Shown piece after piece: positions 36,814 through 45,921 of a stretch of DNA of 64,000 bases. The position numbers and the translations under genes were made by a program. The notes below the pieces were generated by a model, which was not told the DNA's origin, searched no databases, and saw nothing but the letters and a program-made list of their open reading frames with translations. The stretch spans positions 248,001 through 312,000 of the forward strand of contig NZ_JBCAUS010000006.1 in NCBI RefSeq assembly GCF_038432375.1, given 5' to 3'. Numbering within the stretch: the stretch's first letter is position 1; each line of letters begins with the position of its first letter. Origin of the DNA: Methanococcoides sp. LMO-2 (lineage in GTDB: Archaea > Halobacteriota > Methanosarcinia > Methanosarcinales > Methanosarcinaceae).

Positions 36814-37712
36814 GCTCTTCGCCCCCTTGGGTTGCTGCGGGTCACATGCCACCTCAGTATACCGGTGTTAAGCAGCCAGGTGTTCATTATGTCAGCCACC
36901 AGACCGAATATCAGCACAATGGAGATATCGGAAAGCAGGTTGACCTGGGAAACAGAGGATGTCACAAGGTATGAGAAAGTGGATACGATATACATCACCA
37001 CAAGTGCTGCAAGTGTGGTTGTGGTCATGGTAAGACCCGTATGCATTGCACGCCCGATGTTCTCATTGGCAGTGCCCCTTCTCTTCAGCACACGTGTTGT
37101 AAGCAGAATGTCACTGTCAACCGAATAACCGATGAGCATCAGTAAAGCCGCCACGGTACCAAGGGAAAGTTCGATGCCTGTAATGTTCATGAAACCAACA
37201 GCAATGGCAATATCAGATATCGCGGAGAGCACCACTGCGATGGATGGGACAGCGGTCCTGAAAATGAGGAACACAACTATGGCCATTCCAATAAAGGAAA
37301 GTGCGATCGCTTTCAGTGCCTGTGACTGGAGCTCTTTTCCATACAGGGCACCGATCTGTTTGATCTCCACGTTCGAATACTTCGAAGTTACGTCCTTTTC
37401 AAGCTCTTTCTGCTCTTCATTGCCCATAGGGCCGAACTGAAGGATAGCACGGTCCCCGGTCTTGCGCGCATCAACAAGTGAATAATCGGAATATGCCTCT
37501 TCGAGAACACCGGCGGAATCCTGTGTCTCAAAAGCTATCATGGTACCACCCTCAAACTCAAGTCCGAGCTTCACAGGTGCACCTGTACTTGAAAATACTA
37601 CCACCGACACTAACAGGGCTAGTGCCAGGACCACTAGAGGAATGGCGATAAGTTGCTTATCATCACGTCCTCTTATAAATGAATCAAGATATTCTGCTAG
37701 AATTGATCCCAT
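36810..37712 (-). CDS. secF: Protein translocase subunit SecF
   Basis: Product of 300 residues starting MGSILAEYLDSF with GGAG upstream. Motif LGLEFEGGTMIAFE follows the first helix, and LMLIGYSVDSDILLTTRVL holds the conserved Asp of the transmembrane core. Six helices in all. The archaeal order secF-secD is seen here, the reverse of the usual bacterial order. Confidence 0.96.
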   Translation of the reverse strand: MGSILAEYLDSFIRGRDDKQLIAIPLVVLALALLVSVVVFSSTGAPVKLGLEFEGGTMIAFETQDSAGVLEEAYSDYSLVDARKTGDRAILQFGPMGNEEQKELEKDVTSKYSNVEIKQIGALYGKELQSQALKAIALSFIGMAIVVFLIFRTAVPSIAVVLSAISDIAIAVGFMNITGIELSLGTVAALLMLIGYSVDSDILLTTRVLKRRGTANENIGRAMHTGLTMTTTTLAALVVMYIVSTFSYLVTSSVSQVNLLSDISIVLIFGLVADIMNTWLLNTGILRWHVTRSNPRGRRA

Positions 37713-37786
37713 TTTTAAATACTCCGTTATCAGAAAAAAATGTAAACTATAAATATTCTTGTATATGCCAGATTCATACACTACAA

Positions 37787-37796
37787 CTTATATATA
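37787..37796 (+). promoter_or_regulatory. TATA box for the dCMP deaminase gene
   Basis: CTTATATATA is centred about 29 nt before the ATG at 37821, giving a very short or absent leader. Confidence 0.5.
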
Positions 37797-37820
37797 CTAC
37801 TTACCATTTTCTTTTTATAC

Positions 37821-38276
37821 ATGACCGAGAGACCATCAATTGATGAATATTTCCTGGAGATCGCTTCAGTGGTCGCAAAGCGTTCCACCTGCCTTAGAAA
37901 CAAGGTCGGAGCGGTTATTGTCCGTGACAAAAGGATACTTTCCACAGGTTACAACGGTGCCCCCAGTAACATGGAACACTGCCTTGAAATCGGTTGCATA
38001 AGACAGAAGAACAACATCGCATCAGGCACCATGCATGAGAAATGCCGTGCAGTTCACGCCGAGCAGAACGCCATTATACAGGCAGCACTACATGGAGTGG
38101 GTATCGGAGGAGCTACAGTATACTGCACCCACCAGCCCTGCATACTCTGTGCAAAGATGATAATAAATTCCAATATCAAGAGAGTTGTCTTCAGTACAAA
38201 ATACCCTGACACAGACACCCCTGAGTTCTTCAGGGCCGCAGGTGTAGAAATGGTGAACCTTCAGTCAGAGGACTGA
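37821..38276 (+). CDS. Deoxycytidylate (dCMP) deaminase family protein
   Basis: Product of 151 residues. Zinc-site motifs HAEQNAI (His and catalytic Glu) and PCILCAKM (two Cys) are intact, with the N-terminal [11 protein letters not shown] strand of the ComEB/dCMP deaminase family. It converts dCMP to dUMP for thymidylate synthesis. No ribosome binding site; a nearby TATA box suggests a leaderless mRNA. Its last 16 bp overlap the convergent cofE gene. Confidence 0.92.
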   Translation: MTERPSIDEYFLEIASVVAKRSTCLRNKVGAVIVRDKRILSTGYNGAPSNMEHCLEIGCIRQKNNIASGTMHEKCRAVHAEQNAIIQAALHGVGIGGATVYCTHQPCILCAKMIINSNIKRVVFSTKYPDTDTPEFFRAAGVEMVNLQSED

Positions 38277-39028
38277 CGAAGGCACCTTAAACCTTTTCTG
38301 ATTATATCCTCATTTTCCGGACGATACATTTCCTTCACAGTAACATCATCAGTAGTATGATATTCATACCCGCGTACTATCACTACAGGATATCCTCCCG
38401 CTGCCTCCCCCATCAGGAGGTTCGCAGCCGATGCGACCTCATCTGCAATCGCTTCCTCTGTGATCTCAAGCTCTTTTCCAAAGAGGTCCTTTTCTCCACG
38501 CCAGTTCCTGATAGGGTACATGTGATAGACACCCACAGCAACTCCGGTCTGACCGATCTTGAAAGCCCTGCCATTGGTATCAGTGATGATAACACTCACA
38601 TCCCTGCCACAGATATTGGCTATTTCTTCGCCTATTGCCTTTGCAGAAGCATCCGGATCGTGTGGAAGTTCCAGGAAATAATCATCTTCAACGTTGGAAT
38701 CATCTATACCGGCATTGATGCTCACGTGCCCATTGAGGTTCTCCACAAGTAATAAAGGGAATTCCACGATCACATCAGCACTCCTGTCAAGGACAGCCTG
38801 CACAAGTTCAGGTTCTTTTCCCAGGCGTTTCGCAATTTTCACAGCACGATCGGATGGTACTACATCACTTTTCAGAACCATTGCACCTTCGGCCTTTGCT
38901 ACGATGGTGGAAGCAATCACCACACAATCATGGGCCTCAAGTTCTGTGCGCTCACATATCATAGCCGCAATGTCATCTCCTTTCTGAATAAGCGGCAGGC
39001 CATCCACAGTAAACAGTTCCATCCTCAA
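38261..39028 (-). CDS. cofE: Coenzyme F420-0:L-glutamate ligase
   Basis: Product of 255 residues. The TTG at 39028 has GAGGT six bases upstream, better placed than for the ATG two codons later. Family segments: [20 protein letters not shown]-like Asp cluster (DDSNVEDDY), [19 protein letters not shown], and [19 protein letters not shown]. It adds glutamate residues to F420-0 using GTP, making the electron carrier used in methanogenesis. Confidence 0.95.
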   Translation of the reverse strand: MRMELFTVDGLPLIQKGDDIAAMICERTELEAHDCVVIASTIVAKAEGAMVLKSDVVPSDRAVKIAKRLGKEPELVQAVLDRSADVIVEFPLLLVENLNGHVSINAGIDDSNVEDDYFLELPHDPDASAKAIGEEIANICGRDVSVIITDTNGRAFKIGQTGVAVGVYHMYPIRNWRGEKDLFGKELEITEEAIADEVASAANLLMGEAAGGYPVVIVRGYEYHTTDDVTVKEMYRPENEDIIRKGLRCLRQSSD

Positions 39029-39049
39029 TATGATACCTCGGAAGGTGAA

Positions 39050-39169
39050 ATGGCATCAAAAATAAATAATACTATCCATATAAACGGAAGTTGCGGCGAT
39101 GATGAGAGTTACCCCGACCGAGCAAAATATGACGATAAACTCTGGCTGATGCCGCAAACAGACTCTTGA
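39050..39169 (+). CDS. Possible 39-residue small protein
   Basis: An ATG preceded by GGAAGGTGA (one base spacing after AAGGTGA) opens a 39-codon frame ending in TGA. The peptide is hydrophilic, with GSCGDDESYPDR and a C-terminal KLWLMPQTDS. No homologue is known to me. It sits between the divergent-start cofE and the end of hsp20 and could be a real small gene or chance. Confidence 0.35.
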   Translation: MASKINNTIHINGSCGDDESYPDRAKYDDKLWLMPQTDS

Positions 39170-39178
39170 TCGGGATCT

Positions 39179-39211
39179 AAAAAAGAAGAATGATCGAACT
39201 CACTCGATCAT
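39179..39211 (-). terminator. Terminator of hsp20
   Basis: Stem ATGATCGA/TCGATCAT with a 6-nt loop overlapping the hsp20 stop codon, followed on the minus strand by CTTCTTTTTT. Confidence 0.5.
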
Positions 39212-39661
39212 GATCTTCGGCTTTTCTTCAGCTTTTGTTTTCGGAAGGGTGATGGTCAGCACACCATTCTCAAGCTTTGCCTTTGCACCTTCATCAGTGA
39301 CATTGGATGGAAGGACTGCAGACCTTGAGAAACGACTATATGTGCGCTCCCTCTGGGTGTAACCCTCTTCCTTTTCCTCACTTTCCTTTTTGCATTCCGC
39401 ACTGATCTCGATGATATTGTCTTTTACAGATACGTTGATATCTTTCTTGTCAACTCCGGGAAGGTCAGCAGTAACTACGACGTTGTCACCCTCTTCCTTG
39501 ATGTCCATCAGGGGTGTGAACGAACTCCCCTCCAGCCACCCTCCGAAAGGTGAAACTTCCCTGAACAGCTGGTTGAGGTGTTCCTGCGTCTGCCTGATCT
39601 CTTCAAATGGATCCCAGCGGGATAATCCAGAGGGACCCCTACGTGTTAAACCGAATTTCAT
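39200..39661 (-). CDS. hsp20: Small heat-shock protein, Hsp20 family
   Basis: Product of 153 residues. ATG at 39661 has AAGGAG eight bases upstream; a GTG inside that site is rejected. The alpha-crystallin domain covers residues about 45-140: VVVTADLPGVDKKDINVSV, then AKLENGVLTITLPK, with the GVLTI motif. It is an ATP-independent holdase for unfolding proteins. The N-terminal WDPFEEIRQTQEHLNQLF is typical. Confidence 0.96.
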   Translation of the reverse strand: MKFGLTRRGPSGLSRWDPFEEIRQTQEHLNQLFREVSPFGGWLEGSSFTPLMDIKEEGDNVVVTADLPGVDKKDINVSVKDNIIEISAECKKESEEKEEGYTQRERTYSRFSRSAVLPSNVTDEGAKAKLENGVLTITLPKTKAEEKPKIMIE

Positions 39662-39753
39662 GTATTCCACTCCTTAAAATTTAGGTGTGAAGATATACAT
39701 CAGATAAAAATAAAAGACTAACGGGACTTAAAAAACAAGTGCAAGCAGGAGGA

Positions 39754-40959
39754 TCAGTCCTGCTTTGCCTTATCAATGAGCATCTGGACAATGTCACATC
39801 CACGGACAGTTCCAAGGGAACCTTCCTTCATAGCATCCTCGTCGAATGTTTCCACGCTGTCCACGTCATCCTCAAGGGTTGAATACATCAGGAACGGCAC
39901 CGGATCGGACGTATGGGTCCTGAGCACGATCGGCGTAGGGTGGTCCGGAAGCACGACAATCATATAGTCTTCATCGTCTTCTTTTACCGCGCGCAGGACA
40001 GTGCCCACAACTTTCTCATCGAAGTCCTCTACCGCCTTGATCTTGGCATCCAGCTCACCCATATGGCCTGCCTCATCAGGAGCTTCCACATGGACCACAA
40101 CAATATCCCTTTCCTTCAGGGATTCCATGGCATATTCTGCCTTGCCCACATAATTGGTATCAAGATATCCAGTGGCACCCGGGACCTCTATGACATCAAG
40201 CCCGGCATATATACCAAGACCCTTTATCAGGTCAACAGCCGAGATAACAGAACCTGTGAGTCCGTAAAGCTCATGGAAAGTGCGGAAGGACGGAGCATAC
40301 CCCTGTCCCCAGAACCAGATGGAATTTGCAGGGTTCTTACCTTCTTTAATCCTCTTCTCATTTACAGGATGGCTCTCAAGTATCGGGATAGATCTCTCGA
40401 TCAGGCTGGAAAGGACATCGCTGCCTTCACCTTTTGGCATGTGGTCCTTCCTCTCCCCGCCTATCACGTCATGGGGTGGCGTACAATCTGCTTTAGCACC
40501 AAGGTCATTGGATGCCACAAGCAGGTGCCTGTAACTGATACCCGGATAGAATCTCAGCTCATCGGTCCCAAGTTCACGGTCGATGGCCTCCATGAGCTCC
40601 TTTGCCTCTTCGCTCGTAATATGCCCTGCACTGTGATCTGCAATATGATCATCGTTCAATGTGATGAGGTTGCACCTGAACGCAACATCGTTCTTTTCCA
40701 GAGGTATGCCCATGCTGGCAGCCTCGAGGGGGGCGCGCCCTGAATAATAGACATCCGGATCATAGCCCATGACCGACATGTTCGCAACATCGCTTCCCGG
40801 AGGAAGGCCTTCGGGAACATTGATAGCAAGCCCTGCCAGCCCGTTCTTTGTCATGTAGTCCATGTTCGGAGTGCTGGCATTCTGGAGAACCGTCTTCCCT
40901 CCCAACTCATCCAGGGGATAATCCGCCATTCCATCACCGATGAGAATAATATATTTCAA
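39754..40959 (-). CDS. apgM: 2,3-bisphosphoglycerate-independent phosphoglycerate mutase, archaeal type
   Basis: Product of 401 residues. TTG at 40959 has GAGGTG five bases upstream and starts directly at [15 protein letters not shown], the family N terminus; a longer frame to 40992 is rejected. Motifs: DGMAD metal site, [13 protein letters not shown] with the catalytic Ser, [13 protein letters not shown] and VLPDHPTPI. It interconverts 3- and 2-phosphoglycerate. Confidence 0.95.
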   Translation of the reverse strand: MKYIILIGDGMADYPLDELGGKTVLQNASTPNMDYMTKNGLAGLAINVPEGLPPGSDVANMSVMGYDPDVYYSGRAPLEAASMGIPLEKNDVAFRCNLITLNDDHIADHSAGHITSEEAKELMEAIDRELGTDELRFYPGISYRHLLVASNDLGAKADCTPPHDVIGGERKDHMPKGEGSDVLSSLIERSIPILESHPVNEKRIKEGKNPANSIWFWGQGYAPSFRTFHELYGLTGSVISAVDLIKGLGIYAGLDVIEVPGATGYLDTNYVGKAEYAMESLKERDIVVVHVEAPDEAGHMGELDAKIKAVEDFDEKVVGTVLRAVKEDDEDYMIVVLPDHPTPIVLRTHTSDPVPFLMYSTLEDDVDSVETFDEDAMKEGSLGTVRGCDIVQMLIDKAKQD

Positions 40960-41079
40960 TGATACACCTCTTTTTGTATGATAATCATGCAACCTTCAGA
41001 TGAAGGTATCGACAAAACTATAAAGACAATATGCTCATTCTAACAATGTTTAAATGTGCTTCGTGAATGGTGAGGTTTA

Positions 41080-42297
41080 ATGAAATATATACATTTTGTA
41101 CTCATAGCAATATTTGCCATGCTGTTTGCAGCAACGCCTGCAGCATCCCTTGATCCGTCCGACCCGATAATACATTACTCGGACAGTGTTGTGGAAATAA
41201 ACACGGAACTTTCCCTTGCCCAGGGATACTCACTCAAGATAGTTGACATCAACGAAGACAACGGGGATGTCTGGGTAGAGGTACGTCACAACGGGAAACT
41301 GGTAGAAGATGGTGACGGGACCGGCAAGGAGAACGATCCTTTCGAATACATACTCACCGTCGAAGCAGAAGATGACGACGAAGAGGATGAAGAATACCTG
41401 ATATTCCGGGTTACTCCTAAAGAGCTTGTTACCAGCGGAAAGGACACTGCTACAAGGATAAGGATCGAGCAGTTCCGCGATCCTACAAGGAACACAAAGG
41501 ACTTCCTGATATACGACAGATCGGATTCTGTGGATATAGGGGATGAGATGGAACTGGAGGAAGGTTACACCCTTTCAGCATCCGACCTTGATTTAGACGA
41601 GCAGACCATCACAGTAACACTGAAAAAGAACGATCATGTCGTCAAAGAAATAAAGGATATGGAAGCAGGTGACATTTTCAGTTACTACAAGAATGTGAAC
41701 GGAGAGACCCGTACGATCTTCATTGCAAAGGTCTATGACTTTTTTGAGAGCAGTGAGAATCACATACTCTTCCTGAAGGAGATCTCACAAAGAGAGGACG
41801 TGGAAGTTGAGACGGATGTTGATATCCGGGTCGAAGGACTTTCCGGGAACACTGTCAGGGAGGATGAAAGGGCCATCATATTCTATGACCTTGGTGATGA
41901 TGCTTCTAAAGTAACGATCTATGTTGATGATGACAGGATAGATGTCAGATACGATGTCGATGAGGGATCATATCCTGCAGTTACGGACGAACTTGACAAA
42001 GGAACACATGAGATACTCATCGAAACCGTTTCAACAGACGGTAGCGTGTCCTCCAAAGAGACCTCTTTCACAGTTCAGGCAAAGGCCTCATCAGGAGAGA
42101 GTGAAACAGAAGACGACACATCCGTATCAGAACAAGTAGAAGAGATAATAAATGATGGCGAGAACGCAACTTCCAATGTTACCGAAGGAGTTTCAGACTC
42201 TGCCAGAGATGCGATCGGCTCCACAGCATTCACATACATCGTGGTTGCTGTACTTCTTGCACTCACAGTTTTCTTCTTTAAGAGAGAGTTCAGCTGA
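41080..42297 (+). CDS. S-layer-domain cell-surface protein
   Basis: Product of 405 residues with a signal peptide (1-24, ending PAAS) and a C-terminal transmembrane helix (about 380-400) followed by KREFS. Two related halves (about 30-150 and 155-250) each show a GY-S/L-(K/S)-(I/A)-D motif pair (AQGYSLKIVDIN and EEGYTLSASDLD) and a DP/NTKDF region, as in the duplicated S-layer domain of Methanosarcinaceae. A Ser/Thr/Glu-rich stalk precedes the helix with an NATSNVT glycosylation site. Probably part of, or attached to, the S-layer. GTGAGGT precedes the ATG. Confidence 0.85.
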   Translation: MKYIHFVLIAIFAMLFAATPAASLDPSDPIIHYSDSVVEINTELSLAQGYSLKIVDINEDNGDVWVEVRHNGKLVEDGDGTGKENDPFEYILTVEAEDDDEEDEEYLIFRVTPKELVTSGKDTATRIRIEQFRDPTRNTKDFLIYDRSDSVDIGDEMELEEGYTLSASDLDLDEQTITVTLKKNDHVVKEIKDMEAGDIFSYYKNVNGETRTIFIAKVYDFFESSENHILFLKEISQREDVEVETDVDIRVEGLSGNTVREDERAIIFYDLGDDASKVTIYVDDDRIDVRYDVDEGSYPAVTDELDKGTHEILIETVSTDGSVSSKETSFTVQAKASSGESETEDDTSVSEQVEEIINDGENATSNVTEGVSDSARDAIGSTAFTYIVVAVLLALTVFFFKREFS

Positions 42298-42359
42298 TCA
42301 ACTCTTTCTTTTTAAATAAGAGGGAAACAGACCTTACGTTCATTCTGCCTTTCATAATC

Positions 42360-42368
42360 TTTATATTA
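42360..42368 (+). promoter_or_regulatory. TATA box for aspartate kinase gene
   Basis: TTTATATTA within ATCTTTATATTAC. The predicted transcription start near 42390 lies after the longest in-frame start and supports the start at 42427. Confidence 0.5.
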
Positions 42369-42426
42369 CACTGCCGTGTTTATAGCCACATTCCAAATCA
42401 AGCCTAATACAGAACGTGATCAGACT

Positions 42427-43839
42427 ATGAGATATGTAATGAAATTTGGCGGTACATCCATTGCTGATGGTAAAAAGATACGTCATGTTGCGCAACTTTT
42501 GATCAGCTACAGGGAAGCCGGTAATGAGGTCGTTGCCATAACTTCAGCCCTTGGCGGTGTTACTGACGGGTTGCTCAACAATGCAGCGGAAGCATCACAG
42601 AAAGGAAAGGTTGCCCAGATCAAGGAGTTCATGACAGACCTTGCCAAAAAGCACTACGATGCTATCGGCTTTGCAATTGATGATGAGAGGATCGCCGACG
42701 AGGTCATCGAGGCCATTGACAGCCGCATAGACGAACTTGAAAAAGCACTTATCGGCATCTGCTATCTGGGTGAGCTGACACCACGTTCTATTGACTATAT
42801 CTCATCATATGGAGAACGCCTTGCAGTCCCTATCATAAGCGGTGCCATACGCTCACTTGGAACTGACTCAATGCCGTTCACAGGCGGAGAGGCAGGCATA
42901 ATTACCACAAGCGATTACGGAAATGCACAGCCATTGGAGAAGAGCTATGAGCAGGTGGAGAACAACATCTCGGTCCTCGTGGAGACCTCGATCCCTGTCA
43001 TAACCGGATTCATCGCAGAGGACAAGAAAGGGATCATCACGACCCTCGGACGTGGCGGTTCCGACTTTACCGCATCCATTGTAGGTGCTTCCATACATGC
43101 AGACGAGATCTGGCTATGGAAAGAAGTGCATGGTATCATGACCACAGACCCGAGGATCGTACCCGAAGCATCATCCATACCGCAGATATCCTATATCGAA
43201 GCAATGGAAATGTCATATTTCGGTGCCAAGGTGCTTCACCCACGTGCCATCGAACCTGCAATTAAGCACGGCATCCCTGTTCGTGTCAAGAACACTTTCG
43301 ATACAGAGTATCCCGGCACTCTTGTCGTCGCAGACCAGACACGCAGTGAGGATGTTGTAAAAGCAGTGACACTTATCAGGAATGTGACTGCCATCAACAT
43401 ATCAGGAGCAGGGATGGTGGGAGCAATAGGTACGGCAGCAAGGATCTTTTCCGCACTGGCAAAGGCAGGCGTCAACATCGTCATGATCAGCCAGAGTTCA
43501 TCCGAAGCCAACATGTCCCTTGTTATTGATGATGCCCACCTTAAAAAGGCTCTGAAAGCACTGAAGTCCGAGTTCAACAAAGATGTTGTCAAAGAAGTCG
43601 CCCATGACAAGGACGTTTGTGTTGTTGCTGTGGTAGGTGCCGGAATGGATGGCATACCGGGCGTTGCAGGAAAGGTGTTCGGAGCCCTTGGAAAAGGTAA
43701 GATCAATGTGATAATGATAAGTCAGGGATCATCCCAGCATAACATTTCCTTCGCTATCAAGGAGAAAGATGCAGAAAATGCAGTAAAGGTGCTGCACCAG
43801 GAGTTCGGCCTTGGATCAAAAGAGGAAACCGGACAATAA
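42427..43839 (+). CDS. lysC: Aspartate kinase
   Basis: Product of 470 residues starting MRYVMKFGGTSIADGKKI, with GTGATC five bases upstream. Kinase domain 1-300 (KFGGTS, GRGGSDFTASIVGA), then two ACT domains (about 310-465; GAGMVGAIGTAARIFSALAK and GAGMDGIPGVAGKVFGALGK). It phosphorylates aspartate at the head of the Thr/Met/Lys pathway, and here also provides aspartate semialdehyde for the ADH synthase route to aromatics. The ACT pair implies allosteric feedback. Confidence 0.96.
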   Translation: MRYVMKFGGTSIADGKKIRHVAQLLISYREAGNEVVAITSALGGVTDGLLNNAAEASQKGKVAQIKEFMTDLAKKHYDAIGFAIDDERIADEVIEAIDSRIDELEKALIGICYLGELTPRSIDYISSYGERLAVPIISGAIRSLGTDSMPFTGGEAGIITTSDYGNAQPLEKSYEQVENNISVLVETSIPVITGFIAEDKKGIITTLGRGGSDFTASIVGASIHADEIWLWKEVHGIMTTDPRIVPEASSIPQISYIEAMEMSYFGAKVLHPRAIEPAIKHGIPVRVKNTFDTEYPGTLVVADQTRSEDVVKAVTLIRNVTAINISGAGMVGAIGTAARIFSALAKAGVNIVMISQSSSEANMSLVIDDAHLKKALKALKSEFNKDVVKEVAHDKDVCVVAVVGAGMDGIPGVAGKVFGALGKGKINVIMISQGSSQHNISFAIKEKDAENAVKVLHQEFGLGSKEETGQ

Positions 43840-43853
43840 AGGAGGCCTTAAAG

Positions 43854-44855
43854 TTGAGTGATAAACATCTTACATACGCAGATTCCGGAGTGGACATCGA
43901 GAAAGAGGAGTCCACGATCAAAGCACTGACCGGCGGAATGACATACAGACGCGAAGGCCTTGGAGCACCTCTCACTGATATTGGCCACTATGCAGGACTT
44001 ATCGATTTCGGAGAGTATGCACTGGCAATGGCCACTGATGGTGTCGGTTCAAAAGTGCTCATCGCAAACGAGATGAAGCGCTGGAACACAATGGGCATTG
44101 ACTGTATCGCCATGAACGTGAACGACCTTCTGGCAATCGGTGCAGAACCGGTCAGTTTTGTGGACTATCTTGCACTTGAAGAGCACACCGACGAGTTCGC
44201 ACGCCAGATCGGCGAGGGACTTACAAAGGGTGCAGAGATCTCAAGGATGACCATCGTAGGAGGGGAGACAGCAACCCTTCCGGAGATCATAAACGGCTTC
44301 GACCTTGCAGGCACATGTCTTGGAATGGTAAAGAAGGACGAGATAATCACAGGGGAGAAAGTACAGCTTGGCGATGTACTTGTAGGTATTCCAAGCAGTG
44401 GTGTCCACAGCAATGGCTACACCCTTGTCAGGAAGATAGTCGAGCAGTCAGAATACTCATACCAGGACGAGTTCCCTTACAACAAAGAGACCACCGTGGG
44501 CGATGAACTGCTTATCCCAACCAGGATCTACATGGAAGTTCTCGATGTAATAAAAGAATGTGACGTCCACGGGCTTGCACACATTACCGGAAGCGGTCTT
44601 CTGAAACTCAAAAGAGTTACTGACCTCGGATTTGACTTCACTGACCCTATCGAGCCAAATGATATTTTTAAGTTCCTTCAGGAAGAAGGCAATGTGGACG
44701 ACCTTGAGATGTACCGCACCTTCAACATGGGAATGGGCTTTTTGATCATCCTCCCTGAAGAAGATGCTGAGAAGGCAGCCGAAATGACCGGCGGAAAGAT
44801 CGTCGGCAAGATCGTGGAAAGCGGCATCCGTGTCGGAGACCTCGAGATAGTGTAA
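43854..44855 (+). CDS. purM: Phosphoribosylformylglycinamidine cyclo-ligase (AIR synthetase)
   Basis: Product of 333 residues starting at TTG with GGAGGCC seven bases upstream. AIRS-family motifs: YADSGVDIEKEE at the N terminus, MATDGVGSKVLIA, DCIAMNVNDLLAIGAEPVSF, and GIPSSGVHSNGYTLVRKI. It closes the imidazole ring to form AIR in purine synthesis using ATP. It is followed after two bases by a DUF1894 gene. Confidence 0.96.
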   Translation: MSDKHLTYADSGVDIEKEESTIKALTGGMTYRREGLGAPLTDIGHYAGLIDFGEYALAMATDGVGSKVLIANEMKRWNTMGIDCIAMNVNDLLAIGAEPVSFVDYLALEEHTDEFARQIGEGLTKGAEISRMTIVGGETATLPEIINGFDLAGTCLGMVKKDEIITGEKVQLGDVLVGIPSSGVHSNGYTLVRKIVEQSEYSYQDEFPYNKETTVGDELLIPTRIYMEVLDVIKECDVHGLAHITGSGLLKLKRVTDLGFDFTDPIEPNDIFKFLQEEGNVDDLEMYRTFNMGMGFLIILPEEDAEKAAEMTGGKIVGKIVESGIRVGDLEIV

Positions 44856-44857
44856 AT

Positions 44858-45136
44858 ATGGCCTGTATCAACGACATACCTTATGAGATCCTCCTGAAAG
44901 GGGGATCACCAAAACAATGTGAAGAGTTCATCCGGAAAGAATGTGATGAGGTGTATCACGTTAAAGGTGGTTACAAGATACGAGGAGTGCTCCTTCGCGG
45001 AGGAGATTCCATCCCCATAGGGGTCAAAGGCAACGACCTGATATTCCAGTTCATAAAACCATGCAGCGGGCTTTTCATACTGAGGATCCCGGATGCACAG
45101 GACGAGATCGAAAAACTGCGCAATGCCATGAAATGA
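44858..45136 (+). CDS. DUF1894-like conserved methanogen protein
   Basis: Product of 92 residues beginning MACINDIPYEILLKGGSPKQ. The pattern CDEVYHV...GYKIRGV, IPIGVKGND and KPCSGLFILRI matches what I recall of DUF1894, a family found in methanogens. Its function is unknown. It follows purM by two bases and is likely co-transcribed. Its stop codon abuts the stop of the convergent next gene with no gap. Confidence 0.7.
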   Translation: MACINDIPYEILLKGGSPKQCEEFIRKECDEVYHVKGGYKIRGVLLRGGDSIPIGVKGNDLIFQFIKPCSGLFILRIPDAQDEIEKLRNAMK

Positions 45137-45703
45137 TCATAACTTCGATCTTCTGGCATTGTCCATGACACAACCGAGGAAATCCGGGGAAGGGAACTCG
45201 TGCACCGTCGTGGCAATGATCATACCTTCTCCTACTTTTTTTACCACCATTACAGCCTGACCATCGTCATTATTTAAGATGACATCACCGTCTGTGGAAG
45301 AGAAGTAACCATCACATTCCACTGCCATCTCAGGATCTGAAACTATGCACTGTGCTTCATGTTCCCCCACGCGGTGAAGATGGGTCTCACCGTGCTTTTC
45401 CGCATATGTGAGCTGCATGGGCAGCCATTTGTGATCATATGTTGTAACAAGTGCCCCGAAAACAACAAGTACGCCTCCGGCACTTATGAACTTCTCAAAA
45501 GCTTTGCCATTCCTTTCGATACCCGGAAGGATCTTTGTATATGCTGAATTGGCAAACCCTGTAGGGACGATGACACACTTGCATGCAGGAAGAAAAGGCG
45601 TACCTAAAGCGGTGGAAAGGATGCGCTGGCATTTCAGGCCGTTTTCCTCAAAGAGTTTCTCAAAAAGCAATGGGTTGTCCCAGAGAAGCATCACGTCTGT
45701 CAT
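45137..45703 (-). CDS. Conserved protein of unknown function, possibly amidotransferase-like fold
   Basis: Product of 188 residues. The N-terminal half has MLLWDNPLLFEKLFEE and VIVPTGFANSAYTKILPGIE, then FEKFISAGGVLVVFGAL, a strand-glycine pattern resembling class I glutamine-amidotransferase-like (ThuA-type) folds. The C-terminal half has VKKVGEGMIIATTVHEFPS. No catalytic Cys-His pair is evident. I do not recognise a named family. Confidence 0.65.
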   Translation of the reverse strand: MTDVMLLWDNPLLFEKLFEENGLKCQRILSTALGTPFLPACKCVIVPTGFANSAYTKILPGIERNGKAFEKFISAGGVLVVFGALVTTYDHKWLPMQLTYAEKHGETHLHRVGEHEAQCIVSDPEMAVECDGYFSSTDGDVILNNDDGQAVMVVKKVGEGMIIATTVHEFPSPDFLGCVMDNARRSKL

Positions 45704-45893
45704 GGAAGGAACTAAACATTGAAGGCTCTTAAATTTTCCTGTGTATCAAAAAATGAGACTTTTCACCATGAACAGAATAACGGATGATAACCAGCAGGCC
45801 TTCAGAACAACGAAAGTAATAACAAAATATTACATAAGGGGGCAGATAGTTGACCCAACCTGAAATTCAGAAAAAGAAATGAAGAAAAGAGAG

Positions 45894-45921
45894 AAAATAT
45901 GAGAGTTCAAGACCCTCATAT
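45894..45921 (-). terminator. Terminator of glnA
   Basis: Stem ATATGAG/CTCATAT overlapping the glnA stop, followed on the minus strand by TTTTCTCTCTTTTCTTC. Confidence 0.5.
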
